In this document: piece after piece, positions 25,215-33,291 of the stretch
Numbering within the stretch: position 1 is the first letter of the stretch
Layout: every line of letters begins with the position of its first letter
Source of the DNA: PALSA-1353 sp050014015
GTDB lineage: Bacteria; Planctomycetota; Phycisphaerae; Tepidisphaerales; Tepidisphaeraceae
Direction of reading: 5' to 3'
Assembly (NCBI GenBank): GCA_050014015.1
Contig: JBEKEC010000002.1
Location: 124,001-188,000 of the forward strand
Length of the DNA: 64,000 nucleotides
Notes under the pieces: generated by a model
What the model was told of the DNA's origin: nothing
The model's database searches: none
Seen by the model: only the letters and a program-made list of their open reading frames with translations
Position numbers and translations under genes: made by a program

Positions 25215-26018
25215 CTATTTATGCGCCATGTTCTGAATCCAATAGGGGAGCTGCAGATGCTGCACGCGGATCAGCAAGCCCAGCAGCCCGCCCATCATGA
25301 TAAACAACACAAGACCGATAACCCCGAGGGCGTAGCGGCCGATGGGAATGGACCGGCGCGGCTTTCGGGTGTACATGGCCGGAGTCCGAGGCGACGTGGA
25401 ATCGGGCGCCAGCGACGCGGCCGCCTCGGGCGATAGAACGGGCGATGGCGGGGCCGCGGTAGCCGGTTCGTCCGCCTCGACGATGTAGTCCAGACGTTGC
25501 GAGCGGCTCTTGTGAGCCTTGAAGACCCCCTCTTCGCCGCTGCGCGGATCGTAAACCAGCGCGGCCTGCCAGGGCAGCCCGAAAAAGCTCTCGTGGAGGA
25601 AGATGTCCATGTCCGACAGGAAAACCCCATGGCCGGGATGGGTGTGATACCAACCGACAATGCGCAGATCGGGGTACTGCTTGTCCATGAGAACCTGGAT
25701 GTGCTGCCAGGTGTCGGCGGTGAAGGTGACCTGACCGGCGCTGCCGGCGGCCGCTTGGCCTTCGATGACGTGCTCGACAAGCAGGAAATCACCGGTGTCG
25801 TCGTGGTAGACATCGCCGACGAGGACGCCGCAGACCTCGGCGCGGGGCGAGGAATCTCCGTGGAGGTGAACGTGGTTGAGCGCCGATTGGCGGACGACCA
25901 CCTGAAACGAGGTCGTGCGCAGGCCGCTGAGCTTGATAAGCTCACGGCGCGGCAGGCGCGAAAAATCAACCCCACCGGAGAGATCATTTTCGGTTTCGAC
26001 GGTTTGCATTACTCCCAT
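25215..26018 (-). CDS. JAB/JAMM deubiquitinase-like metalloprotease with C-terminal membrane helix
   Basis: 267 residues. The JAMM zinc site is complete: Glu in RAEVCGVLVG (about residue 55), and HTHPGHGVFLSDMD (H-x-H-x7-S-x2-D, about residues 123-136). Such proteases cut isopeptide or C-terminal extensions of ubiquitin-like proteins; in bacterial operons they process the modifier or remove it. After a Pro-rich linker (about 185-225) a single helix (YALGVIGLVLFIMMGGLLGLLI) anchors it in the membrane. Start ATG 26018 is chosen because GGAGG lies 7 nt upstream; it overlaps the E1 stop by 10 nt, showing translational coupling. Confidence 0.85.
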   Translation of the reverse strand: MGVMQTVETENDLSGGVDFSRLPRRELIKLSGLRTTSFQVVVRQSALNHVHLHGDSSPRAEVCGVLVGDVYHDDTGDFLLVEHVIEGQAAAGSAGQVTFTADTWQHIQVLMDKQYPDLRIVGWYHTHPGHGVFLSDMDIFLHESFFGLPWQAALVYDPRSGEEGVFKAHKSRSQRLDYIVEADEPATAAPPSPVLSPEAAASLAPDSTSPRTPAMYTRKPRRSIPIGRYALGVIGLVLFIMMGGLLGLLIRVQHLQLPYWIQNMAHK

Positions 26019-27223
26019 GACAAAGCCTCCGTTTCTAAACAAAGCGGCCCGAGGACGCGTTGGCGGTCCGCGGCCAATTCCAGCCCGACGGCTTGGGCGC
26101 CGTTGCGGGCAATGAGGATGTCCAGCGGCGGAACGCCGATCTGGCCCAACGTCTTATCCAGCAATCCCCTGTCGTCACCGATTTGGAAAAAGGTTTTGAC
26201 GGCCCGGCGAACGCCGGGGCAATTGGGGCAAAACGCCTTTTCCGCACGGATTTTCCCGAGCGAAACAAACAACTCTTCCGATTGGCCGCAACGCGGGCAA
26301 TCCAGGGATTGCAACACGTCGCGGCAAAGTTCCAGACACGCCCCCGGCACCAGACGCCGGGCTTCGCAAAGCAAATCCCCGATGGGCATGTCGTCCACGC
26401 CCGCGTCCAGCGAATGAATCTGGCCCAGCGTTTCGTGGCTGAGGCAGTCATCCTTGCGCTGAAAATCGACGAGATAGGAATCGGCGGATAAGCCCTGGAA
26501 GACCCAACCGTGGCCGGCGATCGTGGGCAATCCGTGAAGGAGTTTCACGGCTTCCTGACATTGGACGGCGGCGACGATCGAGGCGATGGTCGGCGTCGTG
26601 GGCGTTTTTCCGTTTTCCATCTCGGAGCGGCTGAGAAGATTGCACGACCGCCGGGCCTGAAGGAGCTTCCAATCGGTCTGGGACATGGTGCATTCGTAGC
26701 ACGGACCGTCGCCGGGGAGGAAAACCCGCGCCGTGCCGGAGATGGCCTCGATGGCGCCGTCGATCCAGGGACGATTGATCTTGTGGCAATGGCGGTTGAT
26801 GGTGAGCCGCGCCTCGCGGTTGTCGAGGCCGGCGACGATCACGTCGGCCCAGCGGAATGCGCCCATGCCCAGGTCGTGAACGACGTTCCCATTGAAGGCG
26901 TGAACGCGAACGTCGGGATAGATCGCCTTGGCGGCCTCGGCGGCGACGTCGGCCTTGAACCGGCCGTTGTCGGATTCGCGATATAAAACAGATCGCGAGA
27001 GATTGGAGTTCTCCACGCGGTCCATGTCCGCGATCAGGATATTTCCGATTCCAAGGAGTGCGAGGTTCTTGACGATCTCGTTGCCGAGCGCGCCGGCGCC
27101 GACCACCAACACCTTGGCGTTGGAGAGCTTGGCCTGATCCCACCATTCGATGAGGCGGAACCGATCGAAGCGATCCTCCGGCGAGGATGGCCCCGGCGAA
27201 ATGTGAAGCGTCCGCTCAATCAT
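26009..27223 (-). CDS. E1-like ubiquitin-activating protein (ThiF fold)
   Basis: 404 residues. The ThiF/E1 Rossmann core has VVGAGALGNEIVKNLALLG (nucleotide loop), DMDRVENSNLSR with the conserved Arg, and GRFKADVAAEAA. DGAIEAISGTARVFLP and PCYECTM follow. A candidate catalytic cysteine is in RRSCNLLS, and the crossover helix reads PTTPTIASIVAAVQCQEAVKLL as in MoeB and eukaryotic E1s. The C-terminal third is specific to this family, with a zinc ribbon CPRCGQSEE to FCPNC. It should adenylate the C-terminus of a ubiquitin-like protein and pass it to the E2 two genes on. It is the first gene of the operon. No beta-grasp gene is seen beside it. Confidence 0.85.
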   Translation of the reverse strand: MIERTLHISPGPSSPEDRFDRFRLIEWWDQAKLSNAKVLVVGAGALGNEIVKNLALLGIGNILIADMDRVENSNLSRSVLYRESDNGRFKADVAAEAAKAIYPDVRVHAFNGNVVHDLGMGAFRWADVIVAGLDNREARLTINRHCHKINRPWIDGAIEAISGTARVFLPGDGPCYECTMSQTDWKLLQARRSCNLLSRSEMENGKTPTTPTIASIVAAVQCQEAVKLLHGLPTIAGHGWVFQGLSADSYLVDFQRKDDCLSHETLGQIHSLDAGVDDMPIGDLLCEARRLVPGACLELCRDVLQSLDCPRCGQSEELFVSLGKIRAEKAFCPNCPGVRRAVKTFFQIGDDRGLLDKTLGQIGVPPLDILIARNGAQAVGLELAADRQRVLGPLCLETEALSWE

Positions 27224-27512
27224 GGCGGTCGTCGAACCTCAGGTTGTGACGTTCCTTCAATCCCGCGTCAGGCATCGCCTGACGCCGCGGCAGCGTGAAC
27301 CTTCCTGGTGAAGGCGGCCGCACTAGCGCAGATGACCCACAAGTCGATCTTTTGGGGGCAAATCCTACCTGATTCGCCCGGGCTTGACGCCCCTGTAAGG
27401 ATATACACCAATTCCCGCCGTTCGGCCAATTTCGGGGGCCGAACGGTCCGGTAACGATATCATATACCCAATTCAACCGGGGTAAAAGTTATTTCTTGCC
27501 AGTGATTCAGCG
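27224..27512. other. Upstream region of the E1 operon with two hairpins
   Basis: No convincing gene. Two clean inverted repeats: GCGTCAGGC (27265-27273) with GCCTGACGC (27277-27285), loop of 3; and CCGTTCGGCC (27418-27427) with GGCCGAACGG (27437-27446), loop of 9. On the minus strand, TTGGCC and TATATC spaced 18 bp near 27423-27394 form a possible promoter for the operon, leaving a leader of about 160 nt. No ubiquitin-like reading frame is present. Confidence 0.4.
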
Positions 27513-27514
27513 GC

Positions 27515-27544
27515 CCCCCACGGCGACGCCGTGGGCGTTCGGGG
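27515..27544. repeat. REP palindrome, copy 1
   Basis: CCCACGGC, 3-nt loop GAC, GCCGTGGG, then the conserved tail CGTTCGGGG. Compared with the other two copies both stem halves change together (GGC/GCC for GCC/GGC), so pairing is preserved. Confidence 0.75.
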
Positions 27545-27596
27545 ATGGTGAATGCGATGTGAAGCGGGTTCACGCCGGCCAAGGGCGAACGGTCGT

Positions 27597-28766
27597 TCAG
27601 CTTGGCGTCAATGTGACGCGGAATAGCTCCAGGTCTTTCGCCCCCAGGCGGGTCTTGTATTCCTCGGCGCCGCGGAGAAGGTTGAAGACCGGGGCCCCGG
27701 CGGCGATGGCGTCCTGAATCGCCAGGGCGAAGCTGACGACGCCGGGACTCCATTGGCGCTGGGCGAATTCGTAGCTGGTGTTGTAGATCATCGGACCGCG
27801 ATCGGACCGGAGGCACAGCAGCCAGGCGGATGGCTTGCCTTCCAGCCAAAGTTCGTGCAGGAAGAAATCGCCCTGCCGCGCCAGGATGGGGCAGAGCCGG
27901 CGGAGGAATCCGACCAGGACTTCATCGGTGAAGTCGGCCTTGGTGGATTCGGATTGGCGCATGGCGGCCAGAGCACGGTCCAGAGCGGGGACCAATTCTT
28001 CCGCGCTGCGGATCGTGAGCCATTGAAGATGCGCTTTGGTCTGGGCGTTGCGGATTTTGCGTTTGATTTCTTTTCGTTCGTGGACGTCGAGCGAGGCGAG
28101 ATAGTCATCCCAGGATTTGGGCAGCACGATATACGGCGCTTTGACGGCGAGAGTTTCGCTGTATTCGAATCCGAATTGGGAGGCCAGGCCCGGAAGAACC
28201 TGTCGAAGCGGCGAATCTCCGCGGACGTGATGAAGCAAAACGCCGCCCGTGGACCAATCCCACAATTCATCGAGCAAGCGGAGGATGATCTCCCAGCATT
28301 CGGCGGCGGTCTGGGAATCGACAAGCGGATCGAGATAGTCGGTGACCCAGCTTCCCGGCGTTTCGAGCATGGAGGAGGTATTCAAAGCCAGGGGAAGAAC
28401 GGCCAGGAGTTGCTGTTGGCGGGAGACGGTGATGAGCCGGAACTGGCCGGCGGGGACAAATTCGTTGACGGCGGCGGATTGCCACGCCGGGCAGAGGAAT
28501 ACGGTGGCCCACGGATTTCGGGCGAGCAGTCCGTTCCAGCGCGGGAGGAAATCGGGGTCGTCGGGCCAATCGCGGAGGCAGCGGGCGCACAGGCCATTGC
28601 GCTCCAGGGGCTCGAAATCGCCGCTGCTGCCGGCGATTTTAAGCGCGGCGGGGACCAGGGCGCGCAAGGCGCCGCGCATCCGGCCGGTGAGTTGAAGCTT
28701 TCCCACCATGCTTTCTCCCGCGTTCGGGGCGTTGGGGACCTTCGAGGATTTATCAGCCTTTGCCAT
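27597..28766 (-). CDS. CelD/BioF2-type GNAT acetyltransferase
   Basis: 389 residues from ATG 28766. The fold is the double-GNAT of the FemAB/CelD/BioF2-like (Acetyltransf_6) group: PWATVFLCPAWQSAAVNEF near residue 90, KEIKRKIRNAQTKAHLQW in the middle, and the acceptor-domain segment FFLHELWLEGKPSAWLLCLRSD followed by YNTSYEFAQRQWSPGVVS. In related proteins this domain acts in polysaccharide or cell-envelope synthesis, adding acyl or aminoacyl groups. An N-terminal Cys pair (LCARCLRD) is unusual. TATATT lies 12 nt upstream. No operon partner; two REP palindromes bracket the gene. Confidence 0.78.
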   Translation of the reverse strand: MAKADKSSKVPNAPNAGESMVGKLQLTGRMRGALRALVPAALKIAGSSGDFEPLERNGLCARCLRDWPDDPDFLPRWNGLLARNPWATVFLCPAWQSAAVNEFVPAGQFRLITVSRQQQLLAVLPLALNTSSMLETPGSWVTDYLDPLVDSQTAAECWEIILRLLDELWDWSTGGVLLHHVRGDSPLRQVLPGLASQFGFEYSETLAVKAPYIVLPKSWDDYLASLDVHERKEIKRKIRNAQTKAHLQWLTIRSAEELVPALDRALAAMRQSESTKADFTDEVLVGFLRRLCPILARQGDFFLHELWLEGKPSAWLLCLRSDRGPMIYNTSYEFAQRQWSPGVVSFALAIQDAIAAGAPVFNLLRGAEEYKTRLGAKDLELFRVTLTPS

Positions 28767-28801
28767 CGGGGACTTGAGAATATAGCGGAAATTGGGGAAA
28801 T

Positions 28802-28830
28802 CCCCACGCCGGCGGCGTGGGCGTTCGGGG
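28802..28830. repeat. REP palindrome, copy 2 (upstream of RAYT)
   Basis: CCCACGCC (28803-28810), loop GGC, GGCGTGGG (28814-28821), tail CGTTCGGGG. It lies 40 bp before the RAYT gene; TTGATT and TATCCT follow it as a possible RAYT promoter. Confidence 0.8.
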
Positions 28831-28870
28831 AAATTGATTCGGCGGCGTCGATTGCGATATCCTCGGTCTT

Positions 28871-29461
28871 GTGAGCGACGGACCTTGGCAGGCGTGGTAT
28901 CACTGCATGTGCAATACTTACGGCACGTGGGTTCAGGGCGATTCACGCGGATGGAGAGAAAGACATCATCGCAAACACGTCGCGGGAGACTATCGGAATC
29001 CGCCACAAAAGGGCACGTTTGAAACAATCCAGGCACGCTCTAAGCACTTAATGCTGAGAGACCCTGTACGGCTGGAACGCGAACTGCGCGAAATTGCATT
29101 GCGCGGCGTCGTCGAGTGTTTAATGAAAGACGGAATCGTTGTATTGGTAGCCTGCCTGGATGCCACGCACCTGCACGTGCTGGCGCAGTTCAAAGACCTG
29201 CGTCCGCGCCAACGGCTTGGATGGGCGAAGTTTTTTGCCACCAAGCAAGTCAAGCAGTATTTGAACGCCCACGGCGCTGCCGTGGGGAATTCCCTCGAAT
29301 TAAAACTGGGCGAAGGAATCTGGGGAAAACGCTCCGAATGCGTCCCGATCACGGATCGCCAGCATCGAGTCAATGTTTTGAACTACGTCGCGGGGCATGG
29401 GAAGAAGGGGGCATTGGTCTGGTTGAATGCGCGATTGCCGGGGCGGGCGCCTTCCATCTAA
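28871..29461 (+). CDS. REP-associated tyrosine transposase (RAYT, HUH family)
   Basis: 196 residues. A Y1-type HUH nuclease related to IS200/IS605 TnpA: the HUH motif is THLHVLAQF (about residues 98-106), the helix with the catalytic tyrosine is KQVKQYLNA (about residue 127), and the C-terminal segment HRVNVLNYVAGHGKKGA is typical of RAYT proteins. RAYTs nick and join single-stranded REP palindromes and are usually single-copy domesticated genes. Here REP palindromes sit 40 bp before and 2 bp after the gene, which supports the assignment. GTG 28871 lacks a ribosome-binding site, but a TATCCT hexamer lies 7 nt upstream (possible leaderless start). Confidence 0.85.
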   Translation: MSDGPWQAWYHCMCNTYGTWVQGDSRGWRERHHRKHVAGDYRNPPQKGTFETIQARSKHLMLRDPVRLERELREIALRGVVECLMKDGIVVLVACLDATHLHVLAQFKDLRPRQRLGWAKFFATKQVKQYLNAHGAAVGNSLELKLGEGIWGKRSECVPITDRQHRVNVLNYVAGHGKKGALVWLNARLPGRAPSI

Positions 29462-29463
29462 AA

Positions 29464-29488
29464 CCCCACGCCGGCGGCGTGGGCGTTC
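29464..29488. repeat. REP palindrome, copy 3 (downstream of RAYT)
   Basis: CCCACGCC, loop GGC, GGCGTGGG, then CGTTC; identical stem to copy 2 and in the same orientation. It starts 2 bp after the RAYT stop and its right side borders the dnaE promoter. Confidence 0.8.
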
Positions 29489-29496
29489 AAGAACAC

Positions 29497-29525
29497 TTTA
29501 CACGCGAGGTCGGACGCTCCACAAT
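29497..29525 (+). promoter_or_regulatory. Predicted dnaE promoter (leaderless)
   Basis: TTTACA (29497-29502), 17-bp spacer, CACAAT (29520-29525), then 6 nt to ATG 29532. No ribosome-binding site. Confidence 0.4.
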
Positions 29526-29531
29526 CGGTCC

Positions 29532-32500
29532 ATGGCGAGCGGGTCGTTCGTACATCTTCATTGCCACACCCATTATTCGCTGCTGGACGGCGCTTGCCGG
29601 ATTCCCGACCTCGTTGCTCGGGTCAAGGAATTGGGGATGAACAGCCTGGCCATCACCGATCACGGGTGCATGTTCGGGGTCGTGGAGTTTTTCAACGAAT
29701 GCACCAAGGCGGGGATCAAGCCGATTCTGGGCATGGAAGCGTACGTGGCGCCCGGGGATCGCCGGGAAAGATCGACCGTGACCGGCACCGGAAGCGACGC
29801 GGCGTACCACTTGCTCCTGCTGTGCCAGAACCTTCAGGGGTATCAGAACCTGATCAAGCTGTCGAGCATTTCGTATCGCGAGGGGTTTTACTATAAGCCG
29901 CGGATCGACAAGGAAATCCTCAAGGAATTTGGCGGCGGGCTGATCGCAACCAGCGCGTGTCTGGGTGGGGAGATTCCGTCGTGCCTGTCCCGGCGCGACG
30001 CCAAGGCGGCGAAACGAATCGCCGAAACGTACCTGGAGATTTTCGGCCCGGACCGGTTCTTCATCGAGGTGCAGAAACACGTGGCCGAGCAGGACCGCGT
30101 GAACCCGGAGCTGGCGGAGCTGGCGAAAAAGCTGGGAGTGGGGCTGGTGGCGACCAATGACGTGCACTTTTTGAACAAGGACGATCATCACGCCCACGAC
30201 GTGCTGTGCTGCATCAGCATGGGCAAGCTGATTACCGACGACAGCCGGTTGAAATATCCCACGGGCCTGTACGTCAAAAGCCCGGAGGAAATGACCGAGG
30301 CGCTGGGGGATTTCGATCAGGCGATCGAAAACACGGTTCGGATCGCGGCGATGTGCGACGTGACGCTGGATTTCGGGAAGCGGCACGCGCCGGTGTATCA
30401 CGTGCCGGCCGAGGCGATGAAGGGGCCGGATTCATCGGAGACGGCCAGGGACGCGCGATATCTCCGTCAGCTTTGCGAGGACGGGCTGGAATGGCGCTAC
30501 GGGACGCGCCAGGTTCCGTCGGAGGTTCGCAAGCGGCTGGACCATGAATTGAAGATCATCACGAGCAAGAATTTCTGCTCGTATTTTCTGATCGTCTGGG
30601 ACTTCTGCAATTTCGCCAGACAACAGGGAATTCCCGTGGGGGCCAGGGGCTCGGGCGTGGGGACGATGGTGGGATATCTGCTGGGGCTGTGCAACGTCGA
30701 TCCGATCAAATATGGGCTGCTGTTCGAGCGATTCATGGACCCGAGCCGGGACGAGATGCCGGATATCGACATCGACATCTGCCAGGACGGGCGGGCGAAA
30801 ATCATCGAATACGTGCGGAACAAATACGGGCACGTGGCGCAGATCATCACGTTCGGGACGCTGGCGGCGCGGGCGGTGTGCAAGGACGTGGGGCGCGTGA
30901 TGGGCGTGCCGCTGGCGCTGACGGACAAAATGACCAAGCTCATTCCCGGCGCCGTGGGGATGACGCTCGACAAGGCCCTGGCCCAGGCGCCGGAGCTGCG
31001 AGAACTCTATCAAACCGACGCGCAGGTGAGGCAGATCATCGACGTGGGCAAGCGGCTGGAGGGCCTGTGCCGCAACGCCGGGACGCACGCGGCGGGAGTG
31101 GTCATCGCGGATCAGCCGCTGGAAAACGTCCTCCCGCTGTGCAAAAGCGGGGACGATTTGCTCACCCAGTTTGAAGGGCCGATCGTGGAAAAGGTCGGCC
31201 TGCTGAAGATGGATTTCCTGGGCCTGCGAACGCTGACGACGCTGGAGCGGTCGATCAAGCTGGTAAAGCAGATCAAGGGAATCGACGTCGACATTGAAAA
31301 GATCGACTACACCGACCGGAAGGTGCTCGACCTGTTTTGCCGGGGCGAGACCAAGGGCGTCTTCCAGTTTGAATCGGGAGGGATGCGGGATTTGCTGATG
31401 AAGATGCGGCCGGACCGGCTCGAGGATTTGATCGCCGCCAACGCGCTCTATCGCCCGGGGCCGATGGAATTGATTCCGTTGTATTGCAACCGCAAACACG
31501 GCACGGAGAAGCCGCCCCAGGCGCATCCGATCATGGACCACATCCTGGCCGAGACCTACGGGATCATGGTGTATCAGGAACAGGTGATGCAGATTTTCAA
31601 CCAGCTCGGGGGGATCGAACTGAGCGCGGCGTACAAGCTGGTCAAGGCCATCAGCAAAAAGCAAACGGACGTGATCGCGAAATATAAGCCGGATTTTCTG
31701 GAAGGCGCCCAGGGGAACGGCGTGGCGCCGGGCAAGGCGCAGGAACTGTTCGATTCGATCCTGAAATTCGGGGGATATGGTTTCAACAAAAGCCACTCGA
31801 CCCGCTACGCCATCATCGCGTTTCAGACGGCGTACATGAAGACGTATCACCCGGTTGAATACATGGCGGCGTTGCTGACGTTTGAAATGGGGTCCACGGA
31901 GAAGGTGGTTGAATACATTGAAGAATGCCGGCGAATGACGCAGCCGGACGGTTCGCGCGGGATTCCCGTGCAGGCGCCGGACATCAACGTTTCGGACAAG
32001 GATTTCACGCCGATCTACCTGAACCAAACCGGCAACATCCGCTTTGGGCTGATGGCGGTGCGCGGGGTGGGGGAAAAGGCGGTGGAAGCGATCATCGCCG
32101 AGAGACAAAAATCCGGCGCGTTCACCAGCCTGTACGATTTCTGCGAGCGGGTGGATCAGCGGCAGGTGACGCGCGGCACGATCGAGGCGCTGGTGAAATG
32201 CGGCGCGTTTTCCTCGCTGAAGGCCCGGCGCTCCCAGCTCCTGGCGATCCTGGACCGGGCCACCGAGATGGGCCAGCAATCGCAGCAGGACAAGCGGATG
32301 GGGCAGATGAGCATGTTCGGCTCGAGCGCGGCCAGGAGCGATTCGCCGGCGGCGGACGTGCTGCCGAATTTCGAGGAGTTCCCCAGCGCCGAGTTGTTGA
32401 AGTTCGAGAAGGAATTTTTGGGCTTTTACGTCACCAATCACCCGCTGACGGAACATGCGACGGCGCTGACAAACTATTCGACCGCCACGACGCGGGGAAT

Positions 32501-33164
32501 CAAAACCATGTCCGAAGGCGCGGAAGTGACACTCGGCGGATTGATCAGCCGGATCAAGCGCGCGATGACCAAGACCGGGCGGTCCGCGGGCCAGCCGATG
32601 TGCATCGTGACGCTGGAAGACCTCGACGGCCAGATCGAGGCGACGATCTTTGCCGAGAGCCTGGCCGAGATCACCAGGAAACACCCCCGGGCGATCGCGG
32701 CCGAACAGATCGTTTTCATCCGCGGGAGAGTGGACAAGCGGCGTGAAACGCCGGGCGTGATCGTCAACGAACTCGTGCCGATCGCCGAGGCGATGTCGCG
32801 CTTCACCCGCTGCATCAAGGTGGAAATCGACAAGGTCGATGGCGCGATCGAAACGCTCCGGCAGCTCAAGGCGGTTCTGGCCAAGCACAGCGGCACTTGC
32901 CAGACGTTCCTGAGCGTCCCGGCCGTTGGAGAAAAGCGGGCGCTGATCGTGCTGGACAAGCAATGGTCGATCCGCGCGACGCCGGAATTGAAGGAGGAAT
33001 TGGAATTCGTGCTCGACGGCCAGGGGCGGGTGGAACTGGCCGGCGACGGCACCAGGCGCCCGCAGGCGGTGCAGCAGCCGCTGTTTCAGGGGGCCCAGAC
33101 AACCGAGGCGGCGGAGGAAATTCCGGTCATGAGTTCCGCCGCCGACGAGGCGGACGCCCTATAA
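29532..33164 (+). CDS. dnaE: DNA polymerase III alpha subunit
   Basis: 1210 residues, replicative polymerase of the C family. The N-terminal PHP domain has HLHCHTHYSLLDGA and LAITDHGCMFGVVEF. The polymerase palm has RGSGVGTMVGYLLG and the catalytic acidic motif PDIDIDICQDGR (about residue 410). Fingers and tandem HhH follow (NKSHSTRYAIIAFQTAYMK; VRGVGEKAVEAII). An OB-fold near residue 1000 (VTLGGLISRIKR) and a C-terminal domain complete it. ATG 29532 is chosen because the PHP motif begins right after it and a CACAAT lies 6 nt upstream; an earlier in-frame start would run through the REP palindrome. It is of dnaE1 size. Confidence 0.95.
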   Translation: MASGSFVHLHCHTHYSLLDGACRIPDLVARVKELGMNSLAITDHGCMFGVVEFFNECTKAGIKPILGMEAYVAPGDRRERSTVTGTGSDAAYHLLLLCQNLQGYQNLIKLSSISYREGFYYKPRIDKEILKEFGGGLIATSACLGGEIPSCLSRRDAKAAKRIAETYLEIFGPDRFFIEVQKHVAEQDRVNPELAELAKKLGVGLVATNDVHFLNKDDHHAHDVLCCISMGKLITDDSRLKYPTGLYVKSPEEMTEALGDFDQAIENTVRIAAMCDVTLDFGKRHAPVYHVPAEAMKGPDSSETARDARYLRQLCEDGLEWRYGTRQVPSEVRKRLDHELKIITSKNFCSYFLIVWDFCNFARQQGIPVGARGSGVGTMVGYLLGLCNVDPIKYGLLFERFMDPSRDEMPDIDIDICQDGRAKIIEYVRNKYGHVAQIITFGTLAARAVCKDVGRVMGVPLALTDKMTKLIPGAVGMTLDKALAQAPELRELYQTDAQVRQIIDVGKRLEGLCRNAGTHAAGVVIADQPLENVLPLCKSGDDLLTQFEGPIVEKVGLLKMDFLGLRTLTTLERSIKLVKQIKGIDVDIEKIDYTDRKVLDLFCRGETKGVFQFESGGMRDLLMKMRPDRLEDLIAANALYRPGPMELIPLYCNRKHGTEKPPQAHPIMDHILAETYGIMVYQEQVMQIFNQLGGIELSAAYKLVKAISKKQTDVIAKYKPDFLEGAQGNGVAPGKAQELFDSILKFGGYGFNKSHSTRYAIIAFQTAYMKTYHPVEYMAALLTFEMGSTEKVVEYIEECRRMTQPDGSRGIPVQAPDINVSDKDFTPIYLNQTGNIRFGLMAVRGVGEKAVEAIIAERQKSGAFTSLYDFCERVDQRQVTRGTIEALVKCGAFSSLKARRSQLLAILDRATEMGQQSQQDKRMGQMSMFGSSAARSDSPAADVLPNFEEFPSAELLKFEKEFLGFYVTNHPLTEHATALTNYSTATTRGIKTMSEGAEVTLGGLISRIKRAMTKTGRSAGQPMCIVTLEDLDGQIEATIFAESLAEITRKHPRAIAAEQIVFIRGRVDKRRETPGVIVNELVPIAEAMSRFTRCIKVEIDKVDGAIETLRQLKAVLAKHSGTCQTFLSVPAVGEKRALIVLDKQWSIRATPELKEELEFVLDGQGRVELAGDGTRRPQAVQQPLFQGAQTTEAAEEIPVMSSAADEADAL

Positions 33165-33291
33165 CCAATCCTCCTCATGCCCGGGCATCCTCCGTGCGGG
33201 AATCGCCCGCATGGGCGAGATGCCCATGCCACAAAATGATTTGACTTAGGCTCAATTGAATTGGATTTCCTTCCCTTGGAGGACGTGAACC
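33165..33291. other. Short spacer with a hairpin
   Basis: GCATGGGC (33209-33216) pairs with GCCCATGC (33222-33229) across a 5-nt loop, probably the dnaE terminator. The region then leads into TTGGAGGAC before the next start. Confidence 0.4.

Noticed and set aside
27216..27476. Minus-strand frame just upstream of the E1 gene as a ubiquitin-like protein
   Set aside because: It starts with TTG, is rich in Arg/Pro/Gly without beta-grasp spacing, lacks a Gly-Gly tail and runs through two hairpins. It looks like a chance frame.
30432..32963. 843-codon minus-strand frame opposite dnaE
   Set aside because: No start or domain; Arg/His/Pro-rich composition typical of antisense frames. dnaE is unmistakable on the plus strand.
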